Positions 57,269 to 64,000 of a stretch of DNA of 64,000 bases are shown in pieces. The translations under genes were made by a program, and so were the position numbers. Location: positions 2,604,001 to 2,668,000 of the forward strand of contig CAUJLY010000001.1 in NCBI GenBank assembly GCA_963281155.1, written 5' to 3'. Within the stretch, counting starts at the first letter, position 1, and each line of letters starts with the position of its first letter. Source of the stretch: Rhabditophanes sp. KR3021. Lineage: Eukaryota > Nematoda > Chromadorea > Rhabditida > Alloionematidae. The notes below the pieces were generated by a model. It saw only the letters and a list, made by a program, of their open reading frames with translations. It was not told the DNA's origin and did not search any database.

Positions 57269-60099
57269 ATGGGTAGTAGTATTTTGGTCTGCTTTGTACT
57301 AACACTACTGTTATCTCTTAGCTCCGTAATCTGTTTCCAACAAAATAATAAGCAACAAGAAGTATTAAAGACAAGTTATTATAATTTTGATCTGACTAAA
57401 ATTAATGATATTTATCATAAAGCTGCTATAAATGCATTGATTAGGGTAAGTAAATACAATACTGACACGCTTTAGTTACATTTTAGATGAAAGGAAACAA
57501 AATTGTACTTGATTTAGGTTTAATTGATAAAAACCATTTTGACGGATGCATTCAAAACGCCAGATCAACACCCGCATTAGCAAAATGTGTTGTAGTTTTA
57601 TTTGATAAACGGGATAATTTGATCAAAGAAGGGAAAATTAAGACCACTCGGGAATTACATCACCACCTGGATGACGAAAGGAAAAAGATGAAACGTATTT
57701 TTACACCCCAAACAATGATGTTGAATGATGAGATTGATAATTCATTTATTAATCCAACGAAAAGGAAATTTCATCTATTTGAAAAACCCATTACTTATAA
57801 AGACGACAATATCTTCATTCAATTTAGAAGAAATAAACGAGAGAGTGAGGCTATCAAAATAGAAATGAATCAAGATTTATTAAGGAGCCCCAGGTTCTTA
57901 AATATAATTAAGCAGCAAAATGAAGAGATGGTTATACCTAGAAATTTACGATTACTGAAAAAGCTTGAAAATTATAAAAAGATGTCCGACCATGTTCAAA
58001 GATACCAAGAAAAGTTAAATAAAGAAAGTGAAAAAGCTTTGTCTATGACCAAAAATAAAGCCAAATTTATGACAAGAGATGAACCCGTTGAAAATAAAAA
58101 ATCATTTGATATTTTAGAGAACTTAATGAACTTTTTCGAAGACATGCTTAAGAAACAAAGTAAATTTTCATTGATGTCTCCAAAAATATTGAACGTGATG
58201 CCAGATTGTATGAATCAAAAAAAATGCAATTCAAACAAAAAGTTATTCTCTCCAACGATATTTAGTTTTCACAAAGATGGTTTCTTTTCGTTACCTGATA
58301 TTATGGATAAAATTTTCGATAATGAAAGGGAAAAGAATAGATGGCTAAGTTTTGTATTAAAAATAAGTGGTTCCTCAGATGCATTAGAAAAAGCAATCAA
58401 AATATTAGGTCCGCGGATTGATGAAATGGAAAATAAAATTTATCCGGTAGGTTTAAGCCTGATAAGAGTGTTAAAAAAGTTCATATAAGTTCAAAAATGA
58501 TTTACTTATCTGCCATTTCAGAGGAATAGCATTTTTGAGTATCGTATTGACATCGAGAATTACATATAAAATCATAGAGATTGTTATTGAAAATGACTTT
58601 ATATCCATATTGTCAAATACGTAGTTCTTCTTTTTTATATATCTGATTTTGTTAAAATTCAGCTTATTGTTTCTTAGACATTTTGCTAAACTATCTAGGC
58701 GTATTTATTAAACCATCTCTAGTCAGGAAAGATGATGTAAGCAGATGTATCTCCAGTGTTACTCCGTTAGTGTAGTCTAATGTCAACAATTTATGTTATA
58801 TAACTTAGTTCTGTTCATTTCTAAATTAATCGTATAAGCGAAGCCATAAAACAATTGAAATATTTTAGGCTATTAACAAAATAGAAAACATGGAAAGACA
58901 TTTTCAAAGAGTCATTAAAACATACAACTTCAGACAAAAAAGGGAACTACAAGAACATGGGTATACATTTTTAAATGAAAAACAATTGAAAATGGCGTAT
59001 AGTGGAAAGAATGAGCAAATGATTAAAGCTCCTTTAAAAGATCTGATAAAATTGAACAGACATCAGTTAGAGGCTAGAATTGAAAATGATATAAGGAAAT
59101 TGGCATCCTATAATGATACCAAAAGAATCAAAAGACAGACTGGAACACCCGAAGATCCTGAAGCGGAAGGGTCAGAAAAACACATCGAATTCATTACACT
59201 TGAGCCATTCAGTTTTTTTAATCGTATCAATGAGCCTATATTCTTAGAGGTTTTAACTCTTTCGCCTCACGCTTTTATAAACGAACTGAATTCGCCCCTT
59301 TTATTGACAGCAGAAATTCTCAGTCCCCGAGCCTTTATTTCAGCAGTAACGTCACCTAACTTGCTGCTTACCAGAATTCTTTCTCCGGCCGCCTTTATTT
59401 CCGAAATTCTGTCGCCTAGAATGTTAACAGCGTATATATTATCGCCTGAAACGTTTGTATTAGGTAAGATTTTTGGTCTATAAATAGCACTTCCTTGTGA
59501 AACGTATTTTGTATTTTATAAAAAGTACAAAGATGAATTATTTTATCTCGTACTTATCATATTAAGAAGTGTGAAAACAATTAGGATAAATGCATCATAA
59601 TGAGTTGAATTTGCTATAAAAAGAAATTTTACACTTTAACTAAATTGGGTAGATAAGTCTTTTTTTGTAGCAGGAGAAGATAAAACTATTTTAAACGTAC
59701 TTTAATTATTTATTTATAGAAATTTTAACGCCAAAAATGCTCGAAGCGCGTATATTTTCTCCTGAGATCTTGATGGTTCAAGTATTATCACCTACATTCT
59801 TAAGTCCGAGAATTGTCTCGTCTGAGGCACTCGCAGTTCTAATATTGTCTCCAAATATTATGAGTCCGAATATAGCGTCGAGAGAAACGTTGGTCCTTGA
59901 AGTCCTATCCCCTCACATAATGGGCGGACATGAAAATACAGAATCATCAGAAGAAGTTGATCATGACGCAGAACCTCATACTCACGAGCCACACGATCAT
60001 CACAGTGAATTCCATGCTGTGCATATTCACACATATCCATTCTCTCACAAACAAATTCCACATGCACCGCTTGGAGAAGCTTTTCATATCTCCAGTTAG
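57269..60099 (+). CDS. MLT-10-family moulting protein, 703 aa
   Basis: Four exons: 57269-57445, 57487-58446, 58869-59463 and 59720-60099. All joins keep phase; the donor at 58447 (CCG|GTAGGT) avoids a stop at 58486. Signal peptide MGSSILVCFVLTLLLSLSSV. The N-terminal and middle part match the nematode 'moulting cycle' family layout: FDGCIQNARSTPALAKCVVV, KFSLMSPKILNVMPDC, FSLPDIMDKI...KNRWLSFVL and LQEHGYTFLNEKQLKMAY. The C-terminus has about a dozen degenerate units with SP spaced by hydrophobics (EILSPRAFISAVTSPNLL, RILSPAAFISEILSPRML, VLSPTFLSPRIVS), then a His-rich tail. Dibasic KRIKR may be a furin-like site. In C. elegans mlt-10 is secreted by hypodermis and needed for moulting; the role here is by homology. 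Confidence 0.88.
59199..59926 (+). repeat. degenerate SP-containing peptide repeats inside the MLT-10-like gene
   Basis: Protein-level repeats of about 10-12 residues (xILSPxxFI / SPxxLL) across exons 3 and 4, interrupted by the intron at 59464-59719. Confidence 0.7.
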
Positions 60100-60817
60100 A
60101 AAACTAATTTTATATTATTCGATCTCAATAAATATTATAATCTATTTTTAGTTATTTTTTATTAATATGTAAATAAAGTCATTTAAGTAAACTATTCCGC
60201 ATTATTAAAAAATAAACTTAATCCTGAAGGAAACAAATATTCCGGAAAAAATATTTAATTTTAATCTTTATGATCAAATTTCAGTTGTAAGTCTCCATAT
60301 TTATATCAATCTTCGACTGTAAGCTTTTAAGATACATTTTGCATCGCATATCTTATTTATAACGTTTATACAGTATTTTAGATGGATTATAGAAATATGT
60401 AAACACGATTACTTATATTGCACTTCTGTAAGGAAGAAAACACACCAAATTTGAATGAAAGTGGCAGAGAGAAACTGTATAAAAAGAATCTTTTCAATTC
60501 AATTGAAATAATAATTATATGCAGATTTAAAATCTTATTTATTGCTCAAACAAATAAAAAATCTGAGCTGTACAAAAATATAGTATGTGCAGCTTTAACT
60601 CCGTTTATTAATTCTTTTCTATGTTTACTTTTATTAACAAAAACAGAAATATTTTGAAGAAGAAACTAAGTATGATTGGTATTAATATTGCCCCCAAAAG
60701 TCAGACAACAGTTTTTGTTGTTTCAAGTCAATGAGAAAATAGGTAATAACGGATGACCTAATTTGATGAATATCTCTTCTGTTTCAACGGAATTTTGGTT
60801 TAAAATCAAAGATTCAT
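60100..60817. other. intergenic before tRNA
   Basis: Short AT-rich frames only, including one at 60418 without an ATG-supported gene. Confidence 0.5.
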
Positions 60818-60891
60818 GGCTCAATGGTCTAGTTGGTTATGATTCTCGCTTTGGGTGCGAGAGGCCCCGGTTTCGACTGCCGGTTGAGCCC
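60818..60891 (+). tRNA. tRNA-Pro (anticodon UGG)
   Basis: Cloverleaf can be drawn. Acceptor GGCTCAA pairs with TTGAGCC, followed by discriminator C. The D arm contains GGTCTAGTTGGTTA. Anticodon stem CTCGC/GCGAG holds loop TTTGGGT with anticodon TGG. T arm is CCGGT TTCGACT GCCGG with the standard TTCGA loop; the innermost T-stem pair is U-G instead of the usual G-C. A 3' T run is weak. Intronless, decoding proline CCA/CCN. Confidence 0.93.
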
Positions 60892-61165
60892 AAATTTTTA
60901 AATTTGTTGTTTCAATATTTAAATTAACGCAATGGTAATTTTAGAATAGTTATTACATTACTCAAACATATTCCAGACATTATTTTTTCTTCACGATTTA
61001 TTAAATGATCGCATCTTGACTTTATAAATTGTTGGTCGTCCTTTTTTATTCAAAAACAGTATTAAAGAATATTATGGAAAACATATTTTATTACGAAATT
61101 TTTAATGATTTTATTGTTTCAAAATGGCATGATAATATTGGATTTACAAAGCATCAATTAAAGAT
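60892..61165. other. intergenic
   Basis: No gene; AT-rich gap between the tRNA and the 3' end of the minus-strand gene. Confidence 0.4.
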
Positions 61166-62368
61166 TTAGTAGAAAATTTGATAAAAGAAAATAGTAGTGA
61201 CAACTAGTAATATAATTAAATATTTTAAATTATCAATAGCGGCAATGATGATGCTTTGATCAAAAATTGGATACTTTGGTCGTATTTCAATGGTTGTATC
61301 ATTTTTTATTCCTTTAATTTGATAATCTTGAATAATATTTGCCAAACCACTATTTGATTTCAATGTTCCATTATGAGATTTAATACTAGAAGATAAGTTC
61401 CTTGAACGATCATATAAATAAGAATTACTCATTTCATAGTCTGTGATAAAAGTGATCAGATAAAAGCCGCCATTAGTGTCATTAAATCCGTAAGCACATG
61501 AATATTGACTGTTGTGAATATAATACCCATCTGTAGTGGTGGCTTGTATTCCAAGATTCTCTAAATATTTTGCTGTAACAGGTATTCCCAATCTATTAGA
61601 CAGTTCATTAATCATCTTTTGGGGGTGAAGTTGAAAGTTTTCATACATGTTATTGTAGTAAAGAAAGATCGGTCTGAAGGTATACAAGACTGTTTTCTTA
61701 ATCTCACATTTATGCAGAAATGACTCCGTATCGCGTATAGCAACCTTACCGGAATAAAAAGACAGCAATGGCTTATGTTCAAAGGCATTTAACAATGACA
61801 AGTCATCACTATATGAGATAGCCGATGTAAAATTGATTTTTATCTTTTCTGTATGTACAGTTAAAATTCGAGTTTTGGCTTCCCCAACTTTTTGACTGAA
61901 TTCAACTTTGCAGTGGAACTCCGAAGTCATAAAAAGCTGAATTGCCTCAAAAAGATCAATTTTCAAACGAATCAAGTCATTCCATCTCAAATGCAAACTT
62001 TGCGACACTGAACTCTCTGTTTTCGTGTGAATGTGTGTTATGTGATCTGGATACAATTTGTTTGTAGCGTAAAATACAAAATCAAATACACCAATAACAT
62101 TTGTAAAAGCGATATTGGTCACCGGTTTGAAGGTACAGCTTGGAAAAACATAACGAAGATGGTCACTGTCCAGAATTTGATTAATGAATGATCCATCAAG
62201 AGAAGTTATCGAATTTCCTTCATACATTTCAAAGCTTTCAATTCTCTTTACAAAATCTTCGCACCCACCAGGAAGTTTCGTATTTTCATAGCATTCGTAC
62301 TTCAATCTCGTTGATCCTTCACAATTGAGCAACTTGGCAATGGTAATTAATAGCAAATAAGACCTCAT
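61166..62368 (-). CDS. orphan cell-surface protein with signal peptide and C-terminal hydrophobic anchor
   Basis: Single exon. The frame opens at ATG 62431, but MRSYLLLITIAKLLNCEGS at 62368 gives a normal signal peptide and is the preferred start (400 aa). The ectodomain has about eight Cys (for example YECYE...PGGCEDF, FPSCTFKP, FHCKVEF, LHKCEIKK, YSCAYGF), several N-glycosylation sites (NFTS, NLSS, NGTL) and ends with the hydrophobic NLKYLIILLVVTTIFFYQIF at the very C-terminus. That fits a GPI-anchored or type I protein with no cytosolic tail. No family recognised. Uninterrupted length and topology support a real gene. Confidence 0.65.
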   Translation of the reverse strand: MRSYLLLITIAKLLNCEGSTRLKYECYENTKLPGGCEDFVKRIESFEMYEGNSITSLDGSFINQILDSDHLRYVFPSCTFKPVTNIAFTNVIGVFDFVFYATNKLYPDHITHIHTKTESSVSQSLHLRWNDLIRLKIDLFEAIQLFMTSEFHCKVEFSQKVGEAKTRILTVHTEKIKINFTSAISYSDDLSLLNAFEHKPLLSFYSGKVAIRDTESFLHKCEIKKTVLYTFRPIFLYYNNMYENFQLHPQKMINELSNRLGIPVTAKYLENLGIQATTTDGYYIHNSQYSCAYGFNDTNGGFYLITFITDYEMSNSYLYDRSRNLSSSIKSHNGTLKSNSGLANIIQDYQIKGIKNDTTIEIRPKYPIFDQSIIIAAIDNLKYLIILLVVTTIFFYQIFY

Positions 62369-62431
62369 AATAATAATTGAAAATGAATTATTGAAACAAA
62401 TTAACACGTGTATAAAGTGTTTTATATTCAA

Positions 62432-63155
62432 ATTTTCTAACTTAAATGTTTATTTTATAAGTCATCTTCAATACAGTTATTGCGTGTTTTATACATACTA
62501 TAACAGTTTATTAATAAATTATAATTGAAAACATAAACATTTGATCAACTTCTGGATTTACTTGAGTGAAATTTACGTTATTTACTCTGGCGACGCACCT
62601 GATAGCAATATGACGAGGTAGTTAAAATATACCTTTATTAAACGAAAGAGTATATGAAACAGAGATAAGTAAACGTGGCCACTCTAAATATTAAGTATTG
62701 TTACAAAGTTTATAGGAATGGTTCTTACGTAATACTACTTGCAGATATCTCAACTTTGTAGGTTGGAGATGCGAGGGTAACAATAGAAAGTTTTAAGGGC
62801 GATGTCTATAATTATTATGAATATAAATATGTGAACAGAATCTTGTATTAGACTGGTAAATGCTGATTAAGATGGCTTAGCTGAAATGTTTTGGAAAGGT
62901 TATGCCGCATGAGTTGTTCAAACTTGTTTGGATCAAATCGTTTTAAGGGACCATGACGTCATGTATGAAGGTAGACTTCATTCTTGAATTAATGTATATA
63001 ATTCATTGACAAAAACGACAGAAACTTACCAGATGGAAATAATAATATATCGAAATGTGGAATATATATAAATTATTTAAAAACAAATTCATCTGTATCG
63101 TTCTACAAATTATCCAAGACATAGCTTTGAAGTTTATTTCTTGTTCCATTGAGGA
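62432..63155. other. intergenic, no gene
   Basis: Nothing coding-like. Divergent promoter region between the surface-protein gene and the receptor at 63.2 kb. Confidence 0.45.
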
Positions 63156-63947
63156 ATGAATATAGAATTATATTCACTTGCTGTTTACATTCAAGGCATA
63201 CTAGCAATGGTATTAGATTTAATAACTTTCATTATTATTCATATTAAACCCCCAAAACACACTTTGCATTTGCAACAAAGTATTCTCGATTATTTGATAT
63301 ATTTTTAATTCTTTGTTGGGAAATTATATTTCAGCCGTTGTTTGTTAACTCTTCGATTGCTATTAATGGTCTTATCAAACGTATCAACAATGATGAGGTT
63401 AAAACTATTTTTATCCTTATAACTACTATTTGCCCTCATTTCATGGTATTTTTTGTAATTCAAACATATTTAATCAAGTTTAATATCTTCTGTAGAAAAT
63501 CATTTATTTTGTGAATATCTTGAATAAGTTATAATGATCATGAATGTTTTAGACTTTGACGTCATTCGAATATCTAAAGAAATCACACGCAACAATTGTT
63601 AGTTTGAACTTATCATTTCCAAGTCCTTTTGTATATATTGCTTGCTTTTTGGCATCCGGGTCTTTTTTGACAATTCTACTTGCTCTAAAACAATATTATT
63701 ACAAACTCGAAAAAGAGTTACATCAATTAAGTAAAACATTGAGACCAGAAAAAGAATTGAAACCAGCATTTGGGAAATGCGTTTTTCAATTGGAATGCCA
63801 ATGCTTTTTATCATGCCCACAGTAATTACTATTTGTCTCTATTTTATTATTTCAACATCGGAACATCAAAATAAGATGCAGATTTCTGATATTGCTTGGC
63901 GTTTAATTTTCACATTTCTCTACTTTATACAAAGAATACAAACATGA
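63156..63947 (+). pseudogene. serpentine chemoreceptor with frameshifts, possibly cut by window end
   Basis: ATG 63156 starts TM1 (IELYSLAVYIQGILAMVLDL, IIHIKPPKH), as in Srh/Sri-type receptors. In the next hydrophobic part the frame meets TAA at 63305-63307. One extra base in the adjacent T run would continue as YFLILCWEIIFQPLFVNS. After an intron ending TTTTAG (63552) come TM4-TM5 (SPFVYIACFLASGSF) and LEKELHQLSKTLRPEK. The TM6-TM7 sequence (FSIGMPMLFIMPTVI, DIAWRLIFTFLYF) is in another frame and needs one more A in an AAAAA run near 63742. Two homopolymer shifts suggest either a decayed gene or assembly errors. Confidence 0.55.
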
Positions 63948-64000
63948 GTTGAAAAAAATCAACGTTGCTGTAAAGCCTCTAGTAGGAATAACTAAACATT

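Noticed and set aside
60418..60657. 79-codon frame downstream of the MLT-10-like gene
   Set aside because: No ATG-supported start and AT-driven composition; no motif.
1..64000. CRISPR arrays, bacterial operons, rRNA genes, viral or retroelement polymerase genes
   Set aside because: No regularly spaced repeats, ribosome-binding-site-led operons, rRNA blocks or reverse transcriptase/integrase motifs were seen; the gene structures are eukaryotic with spliceosomal introns.

Overview
The window reads as AT-rich nuclear DNA of a nematode. The genes carry short introns (about 40-70 bp, GT...(T)TTTCAG/TTTAG type) and belong to families that are expanded or found only in nematodes: serpentine chemoreceptors (at least two Srt-like and two Str-superfamily-like), supplementary nuclear hormone receptors, CHK/DUF1679 kinase-like proteins, a MLT-10-type moulting protein and class-3 secreted lipases. 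The species cannot be named from the sequence; gene content and divergence suggest a lineage other than Caenorhabditis.

Layout. 0-5 kb: three tandem minus-strand CHK kinase-like genes (one cut by the window edge, one internally deleted pseudogene, one intact with an altered catalytic loop). 6-20 kb: a chemoreceptor-rich stretch with intact and broken 7TM genes, a kelch fragment, a trypsin-like relic, a small secreted protein and a 1.3 kb foldback element with TA ends. 20-33 kb: housekeeping and conserved genes, namely an FAD-synthase-like protein, a nuclear receptor, an acidic orphan, a short IWS1/Spn1 elongation factor divergently paired with a STAR-type KH protein, a polytopic membrane protein, and an AMP-forming acyl-CoA synthetase ending in SKI (peroxisomal signal). 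33.8-46.5 kb: a small secreted peptide gene, a gustatory-receptor-like 7TM protein, a long coiled-coil protein, a two-EGF transmembrane protein, a secreted lipase beside a decayed lipase copy, and another Str-like receptor. 46.5-64 kb: a gene-poor part with a four-TM protein, a heavily decayed minus-strand gene, an LBD-less nuclear receptor resembling ODR-7 in architecture, a four-exon MLT-10-family gene, a tRNA-Pro(UGG), an orphan ectodomain protein and a frameshifted chemoreceptor.

The functional picture is an environment-sensing and cuticle/gut accessory region with a few core cellular genes between. Several genes are broken by single-base shifts in homopolymer runs, so some 'pseudogenes' may be assembly errors. 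Exon boundaries were chosen by hand from reading-frame continuity and splice consensus. I found no convincing new multigene system; the most interesting items are the altered kinase loop, the foldback element, small secreted-peptide genes with close TATA boxes, the ODR-7-like receptor and the fast decay of receptor and lipase copies.
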